A model generated the notes under the pieces. That model was not told where the DNA came from and did no database searches. It saw only the letters and a program-made list of their open reading frames with translations. From the NCBI GenBank assembly GCA_051002015.1, contig JBPCMS010000051.1:1-14482 (forward strand): a stretch of 14,482 nucleotides of DNA, given 5' to 3'. Made by a program: the position numbers and the translations under genes. Shown piece after piece: positions 1-5,646 of the stretch; position 1 is the first letter of the stretch; every line of letters begins with the position of its first letter. Origin of the DNA: JACDBE01 sp051002015 (GTDB taxonomy: Bacteria > Actinomycetota > Acidimicrobiia > Spongiisociales > UBA5794).

Positions 1-929
1 GCACCGATGCCTCCGATGTTGCCGTCAACACCCCACACCGCTTTGGCGTCGGGGCCGATGCCCCGCTCGAACATGGTGGTGAGGATCACCGCCGACTCAA
101 CGAAGCCGATTATGACGATGGCGTCGGGATCGGCCTGCACCAGCTGATCGACCTCGGGGTCGAAGTTCTCGGTGTCGGTTGCATAGGCGATGAACGGGTC
201 GACGGTGCCCCCCAGGTCCTCGAAGTTCGCCTGCACCGCGTCCGCCAGACCCTGACCGTACGACTCCTGCCGGTAGAGCACGCCGATGGTCTCGGCGCCT
301 GAAGCGGCGATCTGGTCGGCAAGAACCTTGCCCTGGAGCAGGTCGGACGGGGCGGTACGGAAGTACAGCCCATTGTCGTCGTAGGTGGTGAAGTCGGGCG
401 ATGTGTTCGCCGGGGAGAACATGATCACGTTGGCACCGGTGATCTTGTCGATGACCAGCTTCGACACCGCCGACGAGGCGGCGCCGATGATGGCATCTGC
501 GCCTCCGGCCAGCAGCCGATCGACCTCAGGGTTGACGATGTCCTGGGTGTCATCCCCGGAGTCGCCCTCGATGAGAACGGCGGGTTGACCGAGCACGCCG
601 CCGGCGGCGTTGATGTCCTCGATGGCGAGCCGCGCCCCGGCAACCTCCGGTGGCCCGAGGAACGCAAGGCTCCCGGTCACCGGCAAGATGGTGCCGAAGG
701 TCAGTACACCGTCGATCGATGCACCGGTAGCAGGCCCGGTCGTGGTTGACGTGCCCGTGGGCGCCGTGGTGGTCGCCACCGCATCACCCTCGGTCGTGGT
801 GGTGGCGGCGGGCGCCTCGGTGGTGCCCGTTGGCTCGGTGGTGGCGGTGACGTCGTCGTCCCCACCGCAAGCGGCGAGTACGAGGGCGAAGGCTGCCATC
901 ACGGCGAGCAGCTTGAGCGATCGCTTCAT
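1..929 (-). CDS. ABC transporter substrate-binding lipoprotein, LivK/branched-chain amino acid type (3' part outside window)
   Basis: This is the N-terminal 309 residues of a periplasmic-binding-type lipoprotein; the gene runs off the left edge. The start is ATG at 929, with AAGGAAAG as ribosome binding site about 6 bases upstream. Residues 1-21 form a lipoprotein signal (MKRSLKLLAVMAAFALVLAAC, Cys21 lipidated). A Thr/Ala/Pro/Gly-rich linker follows to about residue 66, typical of actinobacterial surface lipoproteins. From about residue 70 the sequence matches the type 1 periplasmic-binding fold (Peripla_BP_6): GTILPVTGSLAFLGPPEVAG, the DINAAGGVLG segment, ADAIIGAASSAVSK, VIMFSPANTSP and TIGVLYRQESYGQG. 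In this family such proteins bind leucine, isoleucine, valine, other amino acids, urea or amides and deliver them to an inner-membrane ABC importer. The ligand cannot be read from the sequence. No permease or ATPase gene is in view; they may lie to the left. The long leader upstream suggests regulated expression. Confidence 0.93.
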   Translation of the reverse strand, partial: MKRSLKLLAVMAAFALVLAACGGDDDVTATTEPTGTTEAPAATTTTEGDAVATTTAPTGTSTTTGPATGASIDGVLTFGTILPVTGSLAFLGPPEVAGARLAIEDINAAGGVLGQPAVLIEGDSGDDTQDIVNPEVDRLLAGGADAIIGAASSAVSKLVIDKITGANVIMFSPANTSPDFTTYDDNGLYFRTAPSDLLQGKVLADQIAASGAETIGVLYRQESYGQGLADAVQANFEDLGGTVDPFIAYATDTENFDPEVDQLVQADPDAIVIIGFVESAVILTTMFERGIGPDAKAVWGVDGNIGGIG

Positions 930-953
930 GTGGTTTCTTTCCTTCCGATATGG

Positions 954-992
954 AAAACGGATCGGGTACGTCGGCCCGACGTCCACCCGATC
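954..992 (-). terminator. Strong hairpin with short T tract before the substrate-binding protein gene (terminator or operator)
   Basis: GATCGGGT (960-967) pairs with ACCCGATC (985-992), and inside it ACGTCG (968-973) pairs with CGACGT (977-982), leaving a 3-base loop and one 2-base bulge. On the minus strand the stem is followed by CG and TTTT (957-954). The ATG of the transporter gene is 24 bases beyond the T tract, so it would work as an attenuator. The T tract is short, and the repeat could instead be a binding site for a dimeric repressor. Confidence 0.45.
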
Positions 993-999
993 ACTCGAC

Positions 1000-1027
1000 A
1001 GGATACGACACGCAGGGCGATCTACAA
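1000..1027 (-). promoter_or_regulatory. Possible second promoter closer to the substrate-binding protein gene
   Basis: TTGTAG (1027-1022) and TATCCT (1005-1000) are separated by 16 bases on the minus strand, about 70 bases before the ATG at 929. A start near 993 would put the inverted repeat at 960-992 exactly at the beginning of the transcript, where it could act as an operator. This competes with reading that repeat as a terminator of a longer leader. Confidence 0.3.
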
Positions 1028-1201
1028 AGCGGATCGGCTCGGGACGCGAAGAAGCCCGGAGAACTTCGTCGCCGAACAGCGACGCCGCAAGGGACCAGCT
1101 TGCGGTCTCCAGGCTTCCGGTGGTCCGAGAATGGAGTCGCCACCTCCTCGCAGATGCGAGAGGCGACCACCTCCAGAGGCTTCGCGCCTAGGACTGGCCG
1201 C

Positions 1202-1246
1202 CTAGCGCTCGACCACCTCCAGGGTCCTGTGAAGACTTTCACACAT
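1202..1246 (-). CDS. Possible 14-residue leader peptide (upstream ORF)
   Basis: ATG at 1246 opens a 14-codon frame, MCESLHRTLEVVER, ending in TAG at 1204-1202. Upstream lies AGAAAGGAGGTG (1267-1256), an exact 12-base complement to the usual 16S rRNA 3' tail and far stronger than any other ribosome site in the window. The GGAGG core is 11 bases from the ATG, slightly long. The site sits partly in the loop of the hairpin at 1251-1275, so access could be switched. Codons 9-12 contain a second GGAGGTGG copy. The peptide has Leu5, Leu9, Val11 and Val12 but no run of one amino acid, so classical amino-acid attenuation is not obvious. Existence is inferred only from the ribosome site and context. 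Confidence 0.35.
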   Translation of the reverse strand: MCESLHRTLEVVER

Positions 1247-1278
1247 CGTTCGGACCACCTCCTTTCTCTGGTCCGGTG

Positions 1279-1308
1279 ATTCTGCCACAGGTCGGGCCCG
1301 TCGACCAA
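1279..1308 (-). promoter_or_regulatory. Possible promoter for the structured leader
   Basis: On the minus strand TTGGTC (1308-1303) and CAGAAT (1284-1279) are separated by 18 bases. A start 6-8 bases downstream would place the hairpin with the strong ribosome site at, or overlapping, the 5' end of the transcript. Both boxes deviate from consensus, so support is weak. Confidence 0.25.
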
Positions 1309-1413
1309 CGTTTTCTGACGCGGTCGAACATTTCGAGTGGGCGATGAGGCGCACGCCGCCCCGGTCACCCGCCGGCGGCGCCCCTAACATCGGCCCATCC
1401 GGGGCGGAGGGGT

Positions 1414-2529
1414 ATGGGCAAGAGCATCGGGATTCTCACCGCCGGGGGCGACTCCCCCGGGCTCAACGCGGCCATCCGCGGCATCGGCAAGGCGGCCATC
1501 CGCACCCACGACATGAACGTCCTCGGGTTCAAGGACGGCTTCCGCGGGCTGATGCAGCAGCGGTACATCCGGCTCGACGGCGACATGCTCTCCGGGATCC
1601 TCACCAAGGGCGGGACCATCCTCGGCACCAACCGGGAGAAGGTCCACAAGATGGATGTGGGCGGGACCGCCATGGACATGCGGGACCTGATGGTGGAGAA
1701 CTTCAAGGCGCTCGGGCTCGACGCCCTGGTGTGCCTCGGCGGCGGCGGCACCGCCCGCAACGCCCTCAGGTTGGCGGAACGGGGTATCCCGGTGCTCACC
1801 CTTCCCAAGACGATCGACAACGATGTCTACGGCACCGACCACAGCTTCGGCTTCGACACCGCCCTCAACATCGCCACCGAGGCCATCGACCGCCTCCACT
1901 CGACCGCGCACTCCCACCACCGGATCATGGTGGTGGAGGTGATGGGCCACAAGACCGGGTGGCTGGCGCTCGGCTCCGGTCTGGCCGGCGGGGGCGACGT
2001 GATCCTCATCCCGGAGATCGCCTACGAGGTGGAGGCGGTGGCCGCCTCGATCATGGACCGCAAGGCGGCGGGGAGCACGTTCAGCATCGTGGTGGTGTCC
2101 GAGGGGGCGCTGTCGACACCCGACACCGCCACCCGTGACCGGCTCCAGGAGCGCATCGACGCCGGTGGCGGCGACGCCGACGTCGCCACCAAGGAGATGG
2201 AGGCCTTCGTCGAGGCCCAGACCCGCTGCACCGACCGGCTGGCCGAACGGCTCGAGGAGATCACCAGCCTCGAGGCGAGGGTGACCATCCTCGGCCATGT
2301 CCAGCGGGGCGGGACCCCTTCGCCGGGCGATCGGCTGCTCGCCACCCGGCTGGGGACCACCGCCGCCCAGCTCGTCGCCGACGGGGTGTCCGGGGTGATG
2401 GTGGCCATCCGCGGTGACGAGGCCGTCCCGGTGCCCCTCGAAGAGGTGGCGGGTCGGCGGCGCACCGTTCCCCTCGACCACCCCTGGATCGTGTCGGCAC
2501 GGTCGCTGGGGGTGTCGATGGGCGACTGA
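1414..2529 (+). CDS. pfkA: 6-phosphofructokinase
   Basis: This enzyme of 371 residues phosphorylates fructose 6-phosphate to fructose 1,6-bisphosphate in glycolysis, in the cytoplasm. The start is ATG at 1414, 4-5 bases after GGAGG. Family motifs appear in order: GGDSPGLNA (11-19, phosphoryl-donor loop), LGGGGT (108-113), PKTIDND (131-137, catalytic Asp135), MGHKTGW (177-183), PEIAYE (200-205) and GHVQRGGTPSPGDR (294-307). Two donor-determining positions are informative. The residue matching E. coli Gly104 is Gly112, as in ATP enzymes. The residue matching Gly124 is Lys132, as in the PPi-type clade and its ATP-using relatives. The residue matching E. coli Asp103, which helps bind Mg-ATP, is Gly111, which is odd. 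ATP is the likelier donor but this is not certain. The downstream YbaK-like gene overlaps by one base (TGATG). A weak TAACAT at 1385-1390 is the only -10-like box I saw. Confidence 0.96.
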   Translation: MGKSIGILTAGGDSPGLNAAIRGIGKAAIRTHDMNVLGFKDGFRGLMQQRYIRLDGDMLSGILTKGGTILGTNREKVHKMDVGGTAMDMRDLMVENFKALGLDALVCLGGGGTARNALRLAERGIPVLTLPKTIDNDVYGTDHSFGFDTALNIATEAIDRLHSTAHSHHRIMVVEVMGHKTGWLALGSGLAGGGDVILIPEIAYEVEAVAASIMDRKAAGSTFSIVVVSEGALSTPDTATRDRLQERIDAGGGDADVATKEMEAFVEAQTRCTDRLAERLEEITSLEARVTILGHVQRGGTPSPGDRLLATRLGTTAAQLVADGVSGVMVAIRGDEAVPVPLEEVAGRRRTVPLDHPWIVSARSLGVSMGD

Positions 2530-3032
2530 TGGAGGCCGGAGCCGGTGTCGAGGCCCTGGTGCTGGCGGCGGTGGCCGCCACCGGGCATCCCTACGAGGTG
2601 ATCGCCTGCGATCCCGAGCTGGCCGACACCGCCGCCTTCTGCGCCCACTACGGGTACCCGCCCGAGGAGTCCGCCAACACGATCGTGGTGGCCTCGCGCC
2701 GCCCGGAGGGCCGCAACGCCGCCTGTGTGGTTCTGTCCACCACCAGGCTCGACGTCAACGGGCTGGTGCGGCGACGGCTCGGGGTACGCAAAGCGTCGTT
2801 CGCCTCCGCCGACCTGACCGCCGAGCTCACCGGGATGATGATCGGTGGGGTCACCCCGTTCGGGCTCCCCGACGAGCTGCCCCGGTGGATCGACGCCAGG
2901 GTGATGGGTCTGGAGCGGGTGATCCTCGGTGGGGGCTCTCGCAGCATCAAGCTGCACGTCGACCCGGCCGCCCTGGTCGCCGCCGGCGGTGTGGTGGTCG
3001 AGGATCTGGCCACCGCCACCGGCTCGGTGTGA
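2529..3032 (+). CDS. YbaK/EbsC-family protein (aminoacyl-tRNA deacylase fold)
   Basis: This 167-residue protein has the fold of YbaK and of the ProRS editing (INS) domain, which hydrolyse mischarged aminoacyl-tRNA. Recognisable parts are CAHYGYPPEESANTIVVASRR (38-58), RRRLGVRKASFASAD (81-95), the family-typical loop TGMMIGGVTPFGLP (101-114) and ILGGGSRSIKL (132-142). Length is normal for a stand-alone member. In active YbaK and ProX deacylases the segment matching ANTIVV usually reads AKT, with the Lys needed for activity; here it is Asn50. The protein may belong to a subfamily with different chemistry or substrate, so I do not call it a Cys-tRNA(Pro) deacylase. The ATG overlaps the pfkA stop codon by one base, implying coupled translation. 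No tRNA synthetase is nearby. Confidence 0.85.
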   Translation: MEAGAGVEALVLAAVAATGHPYEVIACDPELADTAAFCAHYGYPPEESANTIVVASRRPEGRNAACVVLSTTRLDVNGLVRRRLGVRKASFASADLTAELTGMMIGGVTPFGLPDELPRWIDARVMGLERVILGGGSRSIKLHVDPAALVAAGGVVVEDLATATGSV

Positions 3033-3699
3033 GCCCCACCACATCGACGGTTCGCATCGGCCCGGTCGCATCGCGTATGGTCTCGGGCTGGTCACCTTCC
3101 CGCCCCCGTACCAGAACTTCATCGAGGGGTTCGTCGGGGTGGTCTGCTCGGACTCTGACAACCCGGACGACCATTCGTTCTGGTCGGCCGCCGGCATCGC
3201 CGACGCCTCCTCCTACTTCGGCCGGATCTGGACCTGGATATCGTCACCGTGTGCGGTGTGGACCGGCGCCGACGCCGACCGGTACACCGGACCCTGGGAC
3301 GCGGTCACCGCCAACCCGGTGCTGGTGGTGCGAACCCTGTTCGACCCGGCCACCCGGTACCAGGGCGCTCAACTGGTGCGGAGCCTGCTCCCCGCCTCGT
3401 CGCTGCTCACCGTGGACGGATGGGGCCACACCTCGCTGTTCCTGTCGGCGTGCGCCGATCAGGCGGTCTCCGACTACCTGCTCACCGCGGTGCCGCCCGC
3501 CGACGGGACCGTGTGCTTCCAGGACTTCGGCCCGTTCGATGTCGTCCCGGCTGCAGAGCTGGCGGCGAGGGAATCCGGTGAGGCGATCGACCCCGGCGCC
3601 ATGCGGGCGGCGGTGATGGACGAGGTGGCGTTGTCCCGTTCGGCTGAAGGTGAGCCGCTGCCCGGCGGCGCCTCCGGCATCGGCCTCGCGGGGGGGTAG
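3033..3699 (+). pseudogene. Remnant of TAP-like alpha/beta hydrolase (C-terminal domain only)
   Basis: An open frame behind the YbaK-like gene carries only the C-terminal third of a secreted tripeptidyl-aminopeptidase-like alpha/beta hydrolase (Abhydrolase_4/TAP_C region). Visible features are VGVVCSDSDNPDD (Cys-Asp segment), SPCAVWTGADADRYTGPWD, NPVLVVRTLFDPATRYQGA with the likely catalytic Asp, LTVDGWGHTSLFL with the likely catalytic His, and a GTVC tail. Full-length enzymes of this type have about 450-520 residues with a signal peptide and a GxSxGG nucleophile motif. Neither is present here or in adjacent frames, because that position is filled by the intact YbaK-like gene. No convincing start exists: GTG 3139 is in frame but has no clear ribosome site, and the only long extension overlaps the upstream gene from 2929. 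I read it as the remains of a deletion or recombination. A small expressed protein is possible but would lack the nucleophile. Confidence 0.65.
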
Positions 3700-3708
3700 C
3701 GTGGAGGC

Positions 3709-4650
3709 GTGTCGTTCCTTTGCGGTGCCGCCCGCACCCGCCTGCCATGGCCCCTGCTGGGTCTGCTGATGCTGGCGGCGGCCGCATGCGCCGGTGGAGC
3801 CGCAGGCTCGACCACCACCGGGTCGGGGGCTACCGGCGCCAACGCACCGGCGGCGCCCACCACCACCATCGTGCAACCGTCGGCCGAGCCTCCGGAGTGG
3901 CTCGACCTGTTCGCCGACTACCCGCGCTACCTGCAGCACAAGCGGCGGCTGGCCATCGCCACCACCAACAACGGCGCCACCGAGATCGAGGTGACGCTGA
4001 TCGGTCTCGCCGCCGACCATTTCGCCCGGCTCGAGCCCGAGGCGAAGACGGCGACCATCGGACCGGGGACCAGGACCGACCTCCAGGTCGACTTCGGCGA
4101 GGTGGTGGATTGCGACGCCACCGGCCCGCTGACCGCCTTGGTCGAGATCGAGCTGGTCGTCGGCCCCGACCCCGCCCCCAGGCGGTTCGTGATCCCCATC
4201 GACCCCGCACCCCTCGACGTGATCCGCCACACCGAGTGCAGCCAGCAGGTGGTGCGTGATGCCGTCGACATCGGGTTCGACCAGGACTGGGTGGTCGACG
4301 GCACCGTGCTCGCCGCCCGCCTCGTGCTGGGGCGCAACACCGGTGACGAGGTGGTGACGGTGAGCAGCGTGCGCGGCACCGAGATCATCGGGCTGCATCC
4401 GGTCCCTCCCTCGCTCGACCCGGTGGCGGTGATCGAGCCGGGCACCCCGGGCCTGGCCGTACCCGTCGAACTGGAGGTGATCCGCTGCGACCCCCACGCC
4501 GTCGGGCAGAGCACCAAGACCTACGAGTTCAAGCTGTGGGTGGCGGTCGGCGATCGGGAGGCCCAGCTGATGACGATCGACCCCGACGGCCGGCTCAAGG
4601 CCGCGCTCCAGGAGCTGATCACCCGCTGTATCCGCGCCGGCGGCCCGTGA
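3709..4650 (+). CDS. Predicted lipoprotein of unknown function with two similar beta-rich halves
   Basis: This 313-residue protein is not one I recognise. With GTG at 3709 as start it opens with a lipoprotein signal ending in LAAAAC (Cys27), followed by a Gly/Thr/Ala/Pro linker to about residue 58. The mature part seems to contain two similar modules, about 80-177 and 202-307. Each begins with a strand-turn pattern (LAIATTNNGATEIEVTL against ARLVLGRNTGDEVVTV). Each has a Cys-Asp pair (Cys135, Cys260), an IDP segment (164-166, 290-292) and a closing Cys (Cys177, Cys307). The Cys pairs could form one disulfide per module. The alternating hydrophobic pattern suggests immunoglobulin-like beta sandwiches on the outer face of the membrane. 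GGAGG lies only one base before the GTG, so the start is uncertain; ATG codon 21 is an alternative but would cut the signal short. The gene ends at the convergent hairpin at 4666-4717. Confidence 0.75.
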   Translation: MSFLCGAARTRLPWPLLGLLMLAAAACAGGAAGSTTTGSGATGANAPAAPTTTIVQPSAEPPEWLDLFADYPRYLQHKRRLAIATTNNGATEIEVTLIGLAADHFARLEPEAKTATIGPGTRTDLQVDFGEVVDCDATGPLTALVEIELVVGPDPAPRRFVIPIDPAPLDVIRHTECSQQVVRDAVDIGFDQDWVVDGTVLAARLVLGRNTGDEVVTVSSVRGTEIIGLHPVPPSLDPVAVIEPGTPGLAVPVELEVIRCDPHAVGQSTKTYEFKLWVAVGDREAQLMTIDPDGRLKAALQELITRCIRAGGP

Positions 4651-4665
4651 CCGCATCGGGTAACT

Positions 4666-4717
4666 CGACCGGTGAGCCGTATACCGACCGAACCGTCGGT
4701 CTACGGCTCACCGGTCG
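4666..4717. terminator. Long inverted repeat between convergent transcription units
   Basis: CGACCGGTGAGCCGTA (4666-4681) pairs perfectly with TACGGCTCACCGGTCG (4702-4717). After one mismatch, ACCGAC (4683-4688) pairs with GTCGGT (4695-4700), leaving a 6-base loop. It lies 16 bases after the lipoprotein gene and beyond tmRNA on the other strand, so it probably ends transcription from both sides. Neither side has a clear T tract, as is common for actinobacterial terminators. Confidence 0.65.
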
Positions 4718-4725
4718 CACGAGAG

Positions 4726-4745
4726 CCCCGGTCCGTCGACCGGGG
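4726..4745 (-). terminator. Hairpin directly downstream of tmRNA
   Basis: CCCCGGTC (4726-4733) pairs with GACCGGGG (4738-4745) around a 4-base loop, beginning 6 bases beyond the tmRNA discriminator base. It probably marks the 3' end of the tmRNA precursor. It has no T tract, and the longer repeat at 4666-4717 may back it up. Confidence 0.6.
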
Positions 4746-4751
4746 CCCCGG

Positions 4752-5101
4752 TGGAGGTGGGGGGAGTCGAACCCCCGTCCCGTGAGGTTTAAGCGTCGGC
4801 ATCTCCGAGCGCAGCCAACAGCGAGCTTTCGGGTCGTGAACCGCTGTCGGCACGTCTGTCCGCGACCCTATCCGGAGGTGATCTCGACCGTGGGTCTCCG
4901 GCGCCCCCACGGCTGCCTCCTGCATTGCGTTGCCCGTTCCGGCGAGGCAGGCACCCACCGGGCGGACAGGCTGCTACTTAGGCAGCCAGTGCCAGATTGT
5001 CGTCGGCACGTATGCGTTTCCCGGCGATTTAACGAGGACTCCGGGGTTCCTCGGCTCGCTTCCGGCGCCTCGACCCTCACAGTCGAAACCGTGTCACCCC
5101 C
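4752..5101 (-). ncRNA. ssrA: Transfer-messenger RNA (tmRNA)
   Basis: tmRNA rescues stalled ribosomes together with SmpB and adds a degradation tag to the unfinished protein. The tRNA-like part is clear: GGGGGTG at the 5' end (5101-5095) pairs with CACCTCC (4759-4753) to form the acceptor stem. GGTTTCGACTG follows near the 5' end, and the 3' end carries a T arm with GGGGGTTCGACTCCCCC. The discriminator base is A (4752). The next three bases read CCG, so the CCA end is not encoded intact and must be added or repaired. The tag frame ends in TAA at 4980-4978. With the resume codon GCC at 5025-5023 the tag reads AGKRIRADDNLALAA; the end LALAA is certain, the resume codon is inferred from spacing. 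About 350 nt is a normal length. smpB lies 82 bases upstream on the same strand. Confidence 0.96.
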
Positions 5102-5183
5102 GTGTGGGGCCAACATCCGTCGGCACGTTCCCATGTTAGCCGGGTGGGTCAACCGCGGTGGCGTCTTCCCGGTTGCGGCGAGG

Positions 5184-5645
5184 TCAGCGCCGACGGGCCC
5201 TGTCCATCTCCCGCTGCTGCTCCCGCTCCCTTATCCGGTGCCGTTTGTCAACGGTGCGCCGCCCCCTGGCCAGCGCCAGCTCGACCTTGGCATAGCCGTT
5301 GGACAGATACACGGACAGCGGGATCAGGGTGAGGCCCGACTCCTTGACCTTGCCGATGAGACGGGAGATCTCCCTGCCGTGAAGGAGCAGCTTGCGGGCT
5401 CGCTCGGGATCGTGGCCGCCCTCGCGGGCGAACTGGTACGGGGCGATGTGGGCGTTGTTGAGCCACACCTCGCCGCCTCGGATCTCGGCGTACGCATCCT
5501 TGAGTTGCACCTGGCCCGACCTGATGCTCTTGATCTCCGATCCGGTGAGCACCATCCCGCAGTCGAAGGTCTCGACGATCTCGTAGTCGTGGCGAGCCCG
5601 CCGGTTGGTGGTGACCACCTTGCGGCCCGCCTCATTGCGGGCCAT
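5184..5645 (-). CDS. smpB: SsrA-binding protein SmpB
   Basis: SmpB (153 residues, normal length) binds the tRNA-like end of tmRNA and, through its C-terminal tail, reads the empty mRNA channel of stalled ribosomes during trans-translation. Visible family segments are NRRARHDYEIVETFDCGMVL, TGSEIKSIRSGQVQLKDAY, the NNAHIAPYQFA segment, ERARKLLLHGREISRL and LTLIPLSVYLSNGYAKVELALARGRR. The basic tail VDKRHRIREREQQREMDRARRR is complete. The start is ATG at 5645, one base after the stop of the M23-like gene (TGACATG), so translation is probably coupled. Its RNA partner ssrA follows directly. Confidence 0.97.
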   Translation of the reverse strand: MARNEAGRKVVTTNRRARHDYEIVETFDCGMVLTGSEIKSIRSGQVQLKDAYAEIRGGEVWLNNAHIAPYQFAREGGHDPERARKLLLHGREISRLIGKVKESGLTLIPLSVYLSNGYAKVELALARGRRTVDKRHRIREREQQREMDRARRR

Positions 5646-5646
5646 G

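Larger units (their letters stand above)
953..1275 (-). ncRNA. Candidate structured leader RNA upstream of the substrate-binding protein gene
   Basis: This non-coding stretch is rich in strong hairpins. Read in minus-strand order they are: CGGACCA/TGGTCCG (1251-1275) with an 11-base loop holding most of an ideal Shine-Dalgarno sequence; TGTGAA/TTCACA (1228-1243); GTCGCC/GGCGAC (1136-1167) enclosing CTCGC/GCGAG; CCGCAAG/CTTGCGG (1085-1105); CGTCGC/GCGACG (1067-1084); and a 14-bp hairpin (960-992) followed by TTTT. GGAGGTGG occurs four times (1140-1147, 1167-1174, 1213-1220, 1255-1262). GGACCA or TGGTCC recurs near 1092-1097, 1121-1126, 1252-1257 and 1269-1274, so alternative pairings are possible. 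The minus strand is preferred because a short ORF with a strong ribosome site, a possible promoter and a terminator-like end all fit that direction. All hairpins also exist on the plus strand, so a pfkA leader cannot be excluded. I do not recognise a named RNA family. Confidence 0.45.

Noticed and set aside
1140..1262. The four GGAGGTGG copies as a CRISPR array or tandem repeat
   Set aside because: Copies are 8-10 bases, unevenly spaced (27, 46 and 42 bases) and embedded in different hairpins.
991..1368. A 125-codon minus-strand open frame through the structured leader as a protein gene
   Set aside because: Its sequence shows no family features, no ribosome site precedes its ATG, and the region is dominated by hairpins.
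4752..4800. T-arm-like GGGTTCGACTCCC as part of an ordinary tRNA
   Set aside because: No anticodon arm lies nearby; it is the 3' end of tmRNA, whose 5' partner strand is at 5095-5101.
5133..5152. TTGACC and TAACAT as a tmRNA promoter
   Set aside because: They are only 8 bases apart, too close for a sigma-70 type promoter.
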